Assembly: GCF_015354315.1 (NCBI RefSeq)
Contig: NZ_JADKYY010000004.1
Span: 1-64,000, forward strand
Direction of reading: 5' to 3'
Length of the DNA stretch: 64,000 nucleotides
DNA from: Planobacterium oryzisoli
GTDB taxonomy: Bacteria; Bacteroidota; Bacteroidia; Flavobacteriales; Weeksellaceae
A program made the translations under genes and the position numbers. Under the pieces are notes generated by a model. That model did no database searches. It worked only from the letters and a program-made list of their open reading frames with translations, and had not been told where the DNA came from. Positions 26,966 to 35,493 of this stretch are shown here, piece by piece (positions within the stretch are counted from its first letter, which is position 1; each line of letters opens with the position of its first letter).

Positions 26966-28267
26966 ATGCAAATCGATCTATTTAACTACCAGGAATTTTC
27001 CGTTTTCAATTCCAATTTCGGGTTTCCCTTTGATAAGGAGTCCCTCACGCTTCGCGATTCCCTGGGGAAGCGTCTGGGCTACCGGCTCTTTTCGGGAGGA
27101 AGGCTCCAGGGAACCCACGATGCTCCGCCTTTCCTACAGGAGCTACCTAATTCCTTTAGGGCCCATCCTTCGGAGGATTTTGCCCTTATGGAGCGGCAGT
27201 TTTCTCTAGCTTCGGGCTTTTGCTTTCTTTCCGGGCCCAAGGTACGCTCGGCCGGCGAAGTGGCCTTTCTATTCAAAAGTCTAGAAAGCGAGGCCATAGA
27301 ACATACCTTTCTTTTGTACCGGTTCTCCTCGGGAGCCTATCTCGTGCAGCACTTATCTTCCGGGGGCATCTCCTCGGCCGTAGTAGATCTGAGGCTTGTA
27401 GCCGGAAACGTACTTAGGCTTCAGCCCAGCTCCATTACGCTCGTCCACAACCATCCTTCAGGGCAGCTCATCTCCTCTCCCCAGGACCGGGCGATGCAAA
27501 AGCGGCTCGAGGACATTTTCTGCGGCACGGATGTTAGGGTGGAAAAGGGCATCATTCTAAATTTACGTTCGGGAAAGTTTTTGCAGTTTGGCTCTAGTTC
27601 GGGAAAGGACCGAAAGGAAAAATTTCCTGAGATAGAGGATAGCCTGGAGCGGGCCCGGATCTACCGTTTTGACAAGCAGGTGTTTTGCAAAAACTACCAG
27701 CCGGAAAAAATCACTTCGCCCGAGGAGGCTGCGGCCTACATCGCAAGCCAGAAGCTGGGACTCTCGGACCGCCTCGAAGTACTCAGCCTTAATAATGCCA
27801 GTGAAATCGTTGGGAAATTCATTTTACCTATGGAGGGGACGCTCTCTCAGTTAATTGAGCTTCTTACCCTCTACGGGGGAACGTCGGCAATCCTTTACGG
27901 GAACTCTCTTACGAAAGAGATCTTTGAATCCTACAAGGATGCCCTGGACCTCATTGGCTTCCATACCTTGGACGGACTCCAGCTAAAGAGCGGAAATTTC
28001 TATTCCCTCTACCAGGAGGCCACTATCTCCTTTAAAAAAGAGCTCCGCGCACTCTACGCTTCCAAAGGAAAATCCGCTATTTGCTCAGCTGCGGGAAAAG
28101 AGCAGAAGCAAGAGTTTCCCTTAGATAAAAAGGAGGCCTGTGCGAAGGGCAGTAAGGCGCCTTGTACAGCTCCTACAGAGGTGCGGGAGACTAGAGTACG
28201 CGAAGCGTCCAATTTTCTAGAGTATTCCCAATTTCCTAAACTACTGCTAGGTCCTGGCACGCCCTAA
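26966..28267 (+). CDS. RadC-like (JAB/MPN) protein with a second, degenerate RadC half
   Basis: 433 residues, cytoplasmic. The first JAB-like domain (residues ~90-205) begins near EHTFLLYRF and holds the intact metal motif HNHPSG (His161, His163) and the following D (SPQD). The second half (residues ~255-350) has the same strand pattern: DRLEVLSLNNASEIVGKF, GTLSQLIELLTLYGGTSAILYGN, ALDLIGFHTLDGLQLKSGNFYSLYQ. HNHPSG is there replaced by LYGN (310-313). RadC-like genes are frequent on Bacteroidetes elements; the role is unknown. Between the accessory protein and a lipoprotein gene. Confidence 0.85.
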   Translation: MQIDLFNYQEFSVFNSNFGFPFDKESLTLRDSLGKRLGYRLFSGGRLQGTHDAPPFLQELPNSFRAHPSEDFALMERQFSLASGFCFLSGPKVRSAGEVAFLFKSLESEAIEHTFLLYRFSSGAYLVQHLSSGGISSAVVDLRLVAGNVLRLQPSSITLVHNHPSGQLISSPQDRAMQKRLEDIFCGTDVRVEKGIILNLRSGKFLQFGSSSGKDRKEKFPEIEDSLERARIYRFDKQVFCKNYQPEKITSPEEAAAYIASQKLGLSDRLEVLSLNNASEIVGKFILPMEGTLSQLIELLTLYGGTSAILYGNSLTKEIFESYKDALDLIGFHTLDGLQLKSGNFYSLYQEATISFKKELRALYASKGKSAICSAAGKEQKQEFPLDKKEACAKGSKAPCTAPTEVRETRVREASNFLEYSQFPKLLLGPGTP

Positions 28268-28349
28268 GTAGGAGCGGACCTTTTCCAGACGCCTGCTAGG
28301 AAAAACAAGACCCTTAGCCCTAGCCCAAATATTTTAAAACAGACTTCTT

Positions 28350-28994
28350 ATGAAAACCATCTTTACTAGTTCCATCATTTTACTACTTCTTACTCTTGTG
28401 CTGGGATGCAAAAAGCGTCCCGAGAAATCTACGGGAGAAATTAAAGTCCTCTCCGGTATCTACCCCAGCGTAAGTAAGGGCCTGGAGAGGGGCAGGACCT
28501 TTCATATCTCCACCCTTTCTTTTTCTCCAAAGGGCCTTATAGAATCTGCCCTGGAGCCCGACGGTTCCCGAGGGTGGCACCACCTGGGAAAAGAAGGCTA
28601 TTGGACTCTGCCTGTAGTGGGAGGTATTACGGGTGAGAACCTTGCGCCCCATTCGTACCGAACGAAGCAGTCGGGGGCTCCATTTCTAAAGGGGCTTCCT
28701 CCGGGGTACGCCAGGCGAGAGGAGCTATCCGATACTCTTCTTTTCAAGAAACGCTACCGCCGTTTCGAGATCCGTACCCCGCACAGCTTTACGCGCTACT
28801 ACATTTTTAAAACCGATACGCTCTGCCCCTACGAGGTCTATCCCGGGTTGTACGGAAAGTACAAGGGCCGGCTGGAGCGCATTGATTCCTACGATAAGAA
28901 ACGCGATGTGTTCACCACCTTTCAGCTTCTGCACTACGCTACGGTGTCTTCAGAGGCCTCGCGCGTGCTCTCCCTACTAAAACCTAGGCTATGA
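28350..28994 (+). CDS. putative lipoprotein of the transfer module
   Basis: 214 residues. A typical signal peptide ends in a lipobox, SIILLLLTLVLGC, with Cys20 as the probable lipidation site. The mature part is rich in Tyr, Arg and Gly and ends with a basic tail. No family recognised. Tra modules need an outer-membrane lipoprotein (VirB7-like), but this one is larger than usual, so that role is only possible. Overlaps the primase gene by 4 bases. Confidence 0.78.
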   Translation: MKTIFTSSIILLLLTLVLGCKKRPEKSTGEIKVLSGIYPSVSKGLERGRTFHISTLSFSPKGLIESALEPDGSRGWHHLGKEGYWTLPVVGGITGENLAPHSYRTKQSGAPFLKGLPPGYARREELSDTLLFKKRYRRFEIRTPHSFTRYYIFKTDTLCPYEVYPGLYGKYKGRLERIDSYDKKRDVFTTFQLLHYATVSSEASRVLSLLKPRL

Positions 28995-29917
28995 GCGAGC
29001 GAAAATACTACGACCCGGAGCAGATCCGAGCTCTACACGAGCTCAGGGCCGTGCAGAGTTATTTCTGGCTGCTCTGCCAGAAAGGAGTGGTGAAGTTTCT
29101 GTTTCGCTCCGGAGAGCACCTGTACTTTAAATCCCCTACCGGAAAATATGCGGTAAACGAAAAGTACTTCTATGAGTTCAAGGAAGGAAAAGGTGGCGCC
29201 CTAATAAGGGCCGTAATGCTTCTGGAAAATAAGTCCTGGTATGAGGCCGTAGGCTACCTCCTGGAGGAATTCTCCGGCCTTAACTTAGGAGCAATCCCTA
29301 CTAAGTCTGTTAGTGCGCAGGAAAAATCTACCGGGGAGCGTAGTAGAAAGGGGGTAGAAGTATTACTGGAGCGCGCGCCACAAAACGGAGCGCTCCTTTC
29401 GTATTTTCTTCGCAGGGGGATTAGTTACCATACCGTTTTACGCTACTGCCGCGAGGTGCACGTGCGGCTTAATGGAAAGATCTACATTACCTTAGGGCTT
29501 AAAAACAGTAAAGAGGGTTGGGATCTTCGCAGCCGAAGGCTTAAGATAAAGAGTGGAGAAAATTCTTTTGCGGTAGTAGGCGACCTAGTAGCCTCTACGG
29601 TAGTGGTTGTGGAAGGACTATGCGATCTTCTCTCCTACGTGCAGTTCTTTGGGATGCGGGGTCTTGCAAAATCCTGGCAGGTGGTCTCGCTTAACTCGGT
29701 CGGAAATCTCTCGCGCTTTATTTCCCAGTACGGGGAGTTTACGGGAAAGGTGCTCTTACTTCTGGATGCGGACGCGGCAGGAGATAAGGCAACCAGCCGG
29801 CTGCTCGATCATTTTGGCTGCAGGGCCACGGACATCCGCTCTACGCTCGGACTAAGGCCTGAGGGACCAAGGGATGTAAACGAGCTTCTAAAAAGGCGCG
29901 CACCCTTTTTAGTTTAG
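28991..29917 (+). CDS. primase-like protein with Toprim domain, CHC2 zinc site lost (TraP-like)
   Basis: 308 residues. The N-terminal half follows the fold pattern of CHC2 primases (FKSPTGKYAVNEKYFYEFKEGKGGALIRAVMLLE), but none of the usual zinc-binding Cys/His set is present. The C-terminal half is a Toprim domain: VVVEGLCDLLS with Glu208, and VLLLLDADAAGDKAT with Asp259 and Asp261. TraP-type primases in Bacteroidetes elements make primers for the transferred strand. The Toprim catalytic residues look intact. Confidence 0.85.
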   Translation: MSERKYYDPEQIRALHELRAVQSYFWLLCQKGVVKFLFRSGEHLYFKSPTGKYAVNEKYFYEFKEGKGGALIRAVMLLENKSWYEAVGYLLEEFSGLNLGAIPTKSVSAQEKSTGERSRKGVEVLLERAPQNGALLSYFLRRGISYHTVLRYCREVHVRLNGKIYITLGLKNSKEGWDLRSRRLKIKSGENSFAVVGDLVASTVVVVEGLCDLLSYVQFFGMRGLAKSWQVVSLNSVGNLSRFISQYGEFTGKVLLLLDADAAGDKATSRLLDHFGCRATDIRSTLGLRPEGPRDVNELLKRRAPFLV

Positions 29918-29925
29918 TAAAAAAA

Positions 29926-29965
29926 GGCAGCGCCCTTTACGTACTAAAAAGTCGCTGCTTTTTTT
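29926..29965. terminator. bidirectional terminator between the primase and the DUF3853-like gene
   Basis: GCAGCG (29927-29932) and CGCTGC (29953-29958) form the stem base, flanked by a long A run on the left and T7 on the right. It ends the rightward transfer transcript and, in the other direction, the leftward gene at 29992-30312. A modest loop pairing may exist inside. Confidence 0.75.
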
Positions 29966-29991
29966 ATTTGTGGGATTTCGCTCCCGCCGGC

Positions 29992-30312
29992 TTAGGCCCT
30001 AGGACCGCTCCGGTGGGAGCTCATTGGGATAATGGGCTTAGTAGGGGATGGTTTTTTATATTCCATACCCAGGAGCTGCAGGGCCTTTTCGCAGTCAATG
30101 ATAATGATCTTACCATTCTGGGTAATGGCCTTGTCAATAACACCGGAAGCTTTGATTTCGTAGGCTTTGGAGCGGGAGCAGCCTAAAAGCTGCGCAAGGC
30201 CTTTAATGCCGTATTCCATCCGGCGGTCCTGCATCATGCTTCGGTGCAGGTCACGGTACTCGGCCACGGTGAGTTGCCAGAGAAATTTAGCGTCTTCGTT
30301 TTGGTACATCAT
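29992..30312 (-). CDS. DUF3853-like small DNA-binding protein
   Basis: About 106 residues if it starts at ATG 30312 (MMYQNEDAKFLWQLTVAEYRDL); the frame is open further upstream without good start context. GIKGLAQLLGCSRSKAYEIKASGVIDKAITQNGKIIIIDCEKALQLL is a winged/helix-turn-helix core as in the DUF3853 family of Bacteroidetes mobile elements, where a MerR/Xis-like role is suspected. The gene is convergent to the transfer operon. It could be its regulator or excision factor. Confidence in the family is moderate. Confidence 0.78.
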   Translation of the reverse strand: MMYQNEDAKFLWQLTVAEYRDLHRSMMQDRRMEYGIKGLAQLLGCSRSKAYEIKASGVIDKAITQNGKIIIIDCEKALQLLGMEYKKPSPTKPIIPMSSHRSGPRA

Positions 30313-30779
30313 AAGCAAAAAGAGTTTTTTGGGGTTATTAGTGTATACCAATGTACAACTTATTTCCTCTACTTACATCTTAGTAGCTAATTGTACCTGA
30401 CTATTTTAGTCCATTGCCGGAAAAAAACGGTTGGGACAAATAAAAATGTGCGCGGAGCGTATGAAAAAATTTAGGGGATGCTTCTGAAAAAATTAGCAGC
30501 AAAATCCGAACTTTAAACAAACGTTTCATTAGTCTAAAAATCAGTACGTTACAATAAATTTTGAAGCAAAAAAGACCTTTTTTAGTTAATTATGTTAACA
30601 GAAGACCCTATTTTTTAACACAAATTAACAAATAGCGGGATTTCCCATAACCACGGGTATTAGAAAGGGTATTAACAAAATTTTAAGAATATGTTAAGAG
30701 TATTTAACAATGTGGATTTGGAGCGAATTAGTCCTGGAATACCTTTGCCCCGTCAAAACCAATAAAAATATTCAAAGTG
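30313..30779. other. gene-free stretch between the transfer module and rlpA
   Basis: No gene seen. AT-rich, with several short TTAACA repeats at 30594-30625 and 30672-30710 and a good promoter at 30718-30747. TTTTGAAGCAA at 30559-30569 repeats 8718-8728 beyond the other end of the module and is the only candidate for a boundary repeat I found. TTGAAGCA also occurs at 8855-8862. Confidence 0.35.
30718..30747 (+). promoter_or_regulatory. flavobacterial promoter of the rlpA-like gene
   Basis: TTG (30718-30720), a 19-base spacer and TACCTTTG (30740-30747). This matches the flavobacterial consensus TTG-N17-23-TAnnTTTG. The likely start of transcription is 4-7 bases later, giving a leader of about 25-30 bases before the ATG at 30780. 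Confidence 0.75.
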
Positions 30780-31154
30780 ATGAAAAGAGGATTTCTCGTA
30801 ATCATAATGATGATTTCAACTCTTGGCCTAAGTTCTTTCAATTCCTATGCCAATGAGAACGATGAGGTAAAAACAAGTTATGCGTCGTACTACCACGACA
30901 AGTTCAATGGCCGCAGAACCGCGAGCGGAGAGGTGTTTAACAACACCCGTCTTACGGCTGCCCACAGAACCCTTCCTTTCGGAACGAAAGTGAAAGTAAC
31001 CAACCTTAGAAACGGAGAAAGTGTAGTTGTAGTAATCAACGACCGCGGACCGTTTCACTCTTCAAGAGCGCTGGACCTAAGTAAAGCTGCTTTTGATGAG
31101 ATCGGAAACCTTTCCAGAGGCACCATGCCGGTACAGTACGAAATTATCGATTAA
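30780..31154 (+). CDS. RlpA-like septal-ring / DPBB-domain secreted protein
   Basis: 124 residues with a signal peptide (MKRGFLVIIMMISTLGLSSFNSYA) and a double-psi beta-barrel: ASYYHDKFNGRRTASGEVFNNTRLTAAHRTLPFGTKVKVTNL, then VVVVINDRGPFHSSRALDLSKAAFDEIG. The Asp-Arg-Gly-Pro-Phe core is typical of RlpA lytic transglycosylases. No SPOR domain, so it is a short form. ATG 30780 is taken rather than GTG 30777. Own promoter and terminator. Confidence 0.9.
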   Translation: MKRGFLVIIMMISTLGLSSFNSYANENDEVKTSYASYYHDKFNGRRTASGEVFNNTRLTAAHRTLPFGTKVKVTNLRNGESVVVVINDRGPFHSSRALDLSKAAFDEIGNLSRGTMPVQYEIID

Positions 31155-31184
31155 GACAAAATTTTACGATTTTAAATGATTCAG

Positions 31185-31213
31185 GGCCGTTTCTTTCTAG
31201 AGACGGCCTTTTT
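31185..31213 (+). terminator. intrinsic terminator after the rlpA-like gene
   Basis: GGCCGTTTCT (31185-31194) pairs with AGAGACGGCC (31199-31208), one G-T wobble, 4-base loop, followed by TTTTTG. Strong, monocistronic end. Confidence 0.85.
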
Positions 31214-31384
31214 GTTTGCCTGTTTGTAGGTGGGGTAGCAGGAAGGAAAGATGTGAAAGTCCCCTTGAGCGTTTTTTATTCTATTTTTTTTAAGGTCGGT
31301 ATAAAAGGATAGGGGGTCTAGAGACAGAGGATTGTGAATTTCCTGTATATTTAATCCCGAAGTATCCCTAACCTTTTTTTTCTC

Positions 31385-31915
31385 ATGAATCTATCTACTC
31401 CTAGACTTGAACTAACCCCACTTTCGGGCGGTGACCGCTCCTTTATTTTTACGCTACTTAATACCCGGGGATGGATAGAGAATATTGGAGATAGAAACAT
31501 TAAATCCCTTGCGGATGCAGCCGCCTATATTCAAAAGATGCAGCAGATGCCTCAGGCTAGGTTTTATGTGGTCTCTACCCAAGAGGACTCTCTACTCATT
31601 GGCTTAATTACTCTAATCAAGCGGGACTACCTTGCTTTCCACGATATTGGATTTGCTTTCCTGGAGCAGTACCATGCAAGAGGCTATGGATACGAGGCCA
31701 CCGCAAAGGTTGTAGAGAATTTCTTAAAAGAAGCAGATTCTGAAAAAATTATGGGAATTACCCTGGACTCCAACCACAGCTCCACACGGCTCTTAGAGCG
31801 CTTAGGACTTTGCCTCCAGGAAAAAATTAATCCGGAGGGCACCGAGCTGCTGCTCTATTCTGGAGGAAGAAAGGAGGTGCTTGCTGCAGTTACTGCTCCC
31901 TCATCTAAGTACTAA
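31385..31915 (+). CDS. GNAT-family N-acetyltransferase (RimJ/RimL-like)
   Basis: 176 residues. LSTPRLELTPLSGGDRSFIFTLLNT is a RimJ/RimL-type start. The acetyl-CoA pocket is AFLEQYHARGYGYEATAKVV, with the R/Q-x-x-G-x-G/A signature as HARGYGYE near residue 98. LTLDSNHSSTRLLERLG is the family C-terminal motif (N.SI.llEklG). Substrate unknown. Opposite in direction to the next gene; it begins after a T-rich leader. Confidence 0.88.
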   Translation: MNLSTPRLELTPLSGGDRSFIFTLLNTRGWIENIGDRNIKSLADAAAYIQKMQQMPQARFYVVSTQEDSLLIGLITLIKRDYLAFHDIGFAFLEQYHARGYGYEATAKVVENFLKEADSEKIMGITLDSNHSSTRLLERLGLCLQEKINPEGTELLLYSGGRKEVLAAVTAPSSKY

Positions 31916-31946
31916 GTACTACCAGAAGGAAAATAGAAAAGATTTT

Positions 31947-32708
31947 TTACTGCAATTCCACCAGCACAGGACAGTGGTCTGAATGGAAGACTTCCTTTAG
32001 AATGGCTGCTCTAAAAAGGCGCTCTTTTAGCTCGTAGGAAACAAAGTTATAATCCAGGCGCCAGCCTTTGTTACGCTCTCTGGAATTTTGCCGGTAGGAC
32101 CACCAGGAATAGTTTTCCGGGTCCTGATTGAAATAGCGGAACGAATCAATCAGTCCGCATTCTTCAATAAAACGCGTGAGCCATTCCCGCTCCATAGGAA
32201 GGAATCCCGATACGTTTTTAAGTCCCTCTGGATTATGGATGTCAATGGGTTGGTGGCAGATATTGAAATCCCCGGAGATAATAAGGTTGCTTTTAGTTTT
32301 CTTAAGCTCCTTTACGTAGAGAAGAAAATCCTCGCAGAACTCCATCTTGTAGGAGAGGCGCTCGGGATTGGAGGCCGAAGGTACGTAGACCGAGATAACG
32401 GAATACTCGTCGTAGTCCGCCCTAAGAATCCTCCCTTCAGAATCGTAATTCTCAATGCCGCATCCGTAATGCACCGCTACAGGCTCCTTTTTAGACGCAA
32501 TGCCTACTCCGCTGTAGCCTTTTCTCCTTGCCGAATGCCAAAAGCTGTGGTAGCCTTCCTGGGTGAAGGAGAGGGTGTCTATCTGGTCTTCTCCGGCTTT
32601 GGACTCCTGTATACAGATGATGTCCGGAGAGGCGGCCCTAAGCCATCCTAAAAAGTCTTTACCAAATGCGGCGCGGATGCCGTTTACGTTGTAGGAGATG
32701 AGTTTCAT
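31947..32708 (-). CDS. xth: exodeoxyribonuclease III
   Basis: Endonuclease/exonuclease/phosphatase-fold AP endonuclease for base-excision repair. MKLISYNVNGIRAAFGKDFLGWL, IICIQESKAGEDQID (catalytic Glu), SGDFNICHQPIDIHNP (Asp-Asn pair) and the C-terminal SDHCPVLVEL (Asp-His) are all present. 253 residues is normal. Upstream on its strand, TATCTTTG (complement of 32737-32744) is a -7-like element about 29 bases before the ATG; no good TTG partner is seen. Confidence 0.95.
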   Translation of the reverse strand: MKLISYNVNGIRAAFGKDFLGWLRAASPDIICIQESKAGEDQIDTLSFTQEGYHSFWHSARRKGYSGVGIASKKEPVAVHYGCGIENYDSEGRILRADYDEYSVISVYVPSASNPERLSYKMEFCEDFLLYVKELKKTKSNLIISGDFNICHQPIDIHNPEGLKNVSGFLPMEREWLTRFIEECGLIDSFRYFNQDPENYSWWSYRQNSRERNKGWRLDYNFVSYELKERLFRAAILKEVFHSDHCPVLVELQ

Positions 32709-32945
32709 ATGTAAGGGAACTAGATTTTAGTATCTGCAAAGATAGCCAATCGCGCAAGTATATAGCGGGCGCAGAGCCTAGAAAAGGCTCCCATTTTTTC
32801 ATAGGGTGGTGGGGTGCTAGTTCAAAGCGAGTTAGCAGACAATAGAGCAAGGTAAATTGTATAACAATTCGGGACTTATGCTGGAAATACTATTTTCAAG
32901 AAAAGTGTTAAGTTCGTAGAAGCTAAACCCTTACACTTTTACGCT

Positions 32946-33707
32946 ATGCACAAATCCCTTACGCTTGCCTTTTTATCCCTTTGGGGATTTTTCTCTGCTC
33001 AGGTGGTGGAAGAAAAACTACCGCCTGTACCTATAGAAAAAGCAAATATTATTAAAACCAACGCTACGGCCTACGCTTTTCGAAATTTCAACCTTACCTA
33101 CGAGCGAATATTCTCTAAGACTTTTTCCCTCTCGGCCGGCTACAGTACCATGCCCGAGGGCAAGGTGCCTTTTATAGATTATTTTGCCTCTGCTGAGGAG
33201 CAGCTGCGCGACGTAGAAGTTTCGCACCAGGGCCTTACCCTGGAGGGACGGTTCTATGTAGGAAAAAAAGGCTACGGAGAGGGCTTCTACCTGGCGCCCT
33301 ACGCGCGCCACGGTAAAGTGGATGCCCCGGAATTTATCTACTACTATACCTACTCGGACGCCCTAGTCGGGGAGCAGGAAATTCCTCTTACGGTACGTGG
33401 AGACGCCTCGGGTCTTTCGGGAGGTCTGCTTTTAGGAACGCAGTTTCTGATGGGAAAAAAGAAGAACTTTGTGCTCGACCTTTGGATCCTAGGGGTGCAC
33501 TACGGAGGGGGTAGTGGGGATTTTTCGGCCCGCAGTCCCTACAGCTTAAACCAGGAGCAGCAAAACCAGCTCAAGAGGGAACTCGAGGAGCTCGACATAC
33601 CAATGGTAAAATACACCGTCACCACCAATCCTAATGGAGCGGACGTTGCGATGGACGGGCCATGGGCAGGTCTTCGAAGCGGCCTTTCTCTGGGCTTTAA
33701 GTTCTAA
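32946..33707 (+). CDS. DUF3575-like outer-membrane beta-barrel protein
   Basis: 253 residues with a signal peptide (MHKSLTLAFLSLWGFFSAQ, cut after SAQ). EKANIIKTNATAYAFRNFNLTYERIFSKTFSLSAGYSTMP matches DUF3575-like barrels of Bacteroidota; the end LRSGLSLGFKF has the aromatic C-terminus of outer-membrane proteins. Alternating hydrophobic strands throughout. Function unknown. Confidence 0.82.
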   Translation: MHKSLTLAFLSLWGFFSAQVVEEKLPPVPIEKANIIKTNATAYAFRNFNLTYERIFSKTFSLSAGYSTMPEGKVPFIDYFASAEEQLRDVEVSHQGLTLEGRFYVGKKGYGEGFYLAPYARHGKVDAPEFIYYYTYSDALVGEQEIPLTVRGDASGLSGGLLLGTQFLMGKKKNFVLDLWILGVHYGGGSGDFSARSPYSLNQEQQNQLKRELEELDIPMVKYTVTTNPNGADVAMDGPWAGLRSGLSLGFKF

Positions 33708-34050
33708 TAAAAACAAAAGCGGAAGAAACATTAAATACGTTTCTTCCGCCAGAACCCAAAAACAAATAAACTATGAAAAAAAACGAATTGGGTTAATTTC
33801 AGCTCTTTTGGAGCTCTTGAGAACTTCACTGACCTCACTATCGGGCAGATCCGTACTCAATTCTTTTTTTAGTTTTTTTCTCGTGTAGTAAATATCAAAA
33901 ACCTGACCAAAATTTACTAATTTGATAGGAAATTTACAACCTAAACCGTTAAAATTCAGTTAATTTTCTCTCCCGCGCTGTTAGAGAGCGTTACAAGGTA
34001 AAATTCGTACCTTTCAGGCCGTAAATTCAGTCCCCGAAAGACCTCTTCTC
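33708..34050. other. intergenic stretch with a strong 11-bp inverted repeat
   Basis: No gene seen. GCGGAAGAAAC (33719-33729) and GTTTCTTCCGC (33739-33749) form a perfect stem with a 9-base loop. On the plus strand no T tract follows, but on the minus strand TTTTGTTTTTATT follows, so it works best as a terminator for leftward transcription, although no leftward gene is visible. TACCTTTC at about 34006-34013 is a weak -7-like element for the HD gene. Confidence 0.5.
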
Positions 34051-35265
34051 ATGCAGAACAAACTCAAGATCATTAACGATCCCGTACACGGATTTATCAA
34101 AATACCTTTCGAGCTGCTGTTCGATGTGATTGAGCATCCCTTTTTCCAGCGCTTGCGCCGTATTGGACAAACCGGACTCTTAAGCCAGATATTCCCGGGA
34201 GCCAACCATACTAGGTTCCACCACGCCCTGGGCGCCATGCACCTGATGTTCTCGGCCTTGGAGACCTTAAAACTCAAAGGGGTAGAGATTTCTGTAAAGG
34301 AAGAGCAGTCGGCCCTACTGGCCATTCTTCTCCACGACATTGGCCACGGACCGTTTTCCCATGCGCTGGAAAGTATGCTACTGGAAGACTGGCACCACGA
34401 GAAGCTTTCGCTTCTTCTCATGCAGGAGCTCAATAGGGAATTTTCCGGTGAGCTTTCCACGGCTATTGAGATGTTCCAGGGGCGCTACCACCGAGGGTTT
34501 TTCAATCAGCTGATCTCCTCACAACTCGATGTAGATCGTATGGACTATTTGAAGCGCGATAGTTTCTTTACCGGCGTATCGGAAGGAAATGTAAATTCCG
34601 AGCGGATCATCTCGATGATGAACGTCTGTCGGGACGAGCTGGTAATTGACCAGAAAGGGGTCTACAGTATTGAGAACTACCTTACGGCACGAATGTTCAT
34701 GTACTGGCAAGTCTACTACCACAAGACGGCCGCACTCTCCGAGCATATGCTGGTAAAAATTCTTCGTAGAGCCAGGGAACTATCCCTTAAAGGGGAGGCG
34801 CTTCAGGCCTCCGAGGATCTGTCCTATTTCCTTAAAAAACCCAGGACCCACACCGCCACAGAGGAGGATTTACTGCGGTTCACGCGTCTGGACGATAACG
34901 ATATCATTCAGGCCATGAAATTCTGGCAGCATGCTGGTGACCCCTTACTTTCCTATTTGTGTACGGCCGTGGTACAGCGACGGATGCTCAAGACCCAGAT
35001 CTCTTCAGCCCCGTTTCCCACCGATACAATCGATACGCTGGTGCGCAAATCCGGTACGATGCTTCCAAGTATTCCAGGAAAATCTCTGGTAGGGGAGATC
35101 AGTAGGACACTTCTTCCCTACAGTAAGGATCTTCAGCCCATTTATCTCCTGCGCAAGGACCAGAGCCTGGTACGCCTCAATGAAAGTGAGAACCAGATCC
35201 TCTCTTCTTCCATGGTTCATCCCACCACGAAGTACATCCTGTATTACCCCCGTGAGATTGTCTAA
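34051..35265 (+). CDS. HD-superfamily phosphohydrolase (dNTPase-like)
   Basis: 404 residues. KLKIINDPVHGFIKIPFELLFDVIEHPFFQRLRRIGQTGLLSQIFPGANHTRFHHALGAMHL is the standard opening of this group. The HD motif is LLHDIGHGPFSHALES, giving His-His-Asp metal ligands, and the Asp of the QLDVDRMDYLKRDS segment completes the site. Related to SAMHD1-like dNTP triphosphohydrolases; actual substrate unknown. Metal residues are intact. Confidence 0.9.
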   Translation: MQNKLKIINDPVHGFIKIPFELLFDVIEHPFFQRLRRIGQTGLLSQIFPGANHTRFHHALGAMHLMFSALETLKLKGVEISVKEEQSALLAILLHDIGHGPFSHALESMLLEDWHHEKLSLLLMQELNREFSGELSTAIEMFQGRYHRGFFNQLISSQLDVDRMDYLKRDSFFTGVSEGNVNSERIISMMNVCRDELVIDQKGVYSIENYLTARMFMYWQVYYHKTAALSEHMLVKILRRARELSLKGEALQASEDLSYFLKKPRTHTATEEDLLRFTRLDDNDIIQAMKFWQHAGDPLLSYLCTAVVQRRMLKTQISSAPFPTDTIDTLVRKSGTMLPSIPGKSLVGEISRTLLPYSKDLQPIYLLRKDQSLVRLNESENQILSSSMVHPTTKYILYYPREIV

Positions 35266-35493
35266 GCGATTTACAAAGTTTTCCCTTTGTGTGCTTAAAA
35301 CTGTGAAAAAACTACCTAGATATGGGTATGTGTAAGTTATACACATTTTATTTATTTTGGTACCTACCCAATGGGACCGTTTTTTATTTACAAAAGTCAA
35401 AGCAAGAGGCTACTAATCCAGTAAATAAACCCGCCCATTCAAAGGTATCCAATAGAAAATTTGATTTACTAATGCCTACTAAAATATAGTTGT

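Noticed and set aside
32088-32651. Long + frame (187 codons) opposite xth
   Set aside because: Xth on the minus strand has all catalytic motifs; the antisense frame has none and lies fully inside it.
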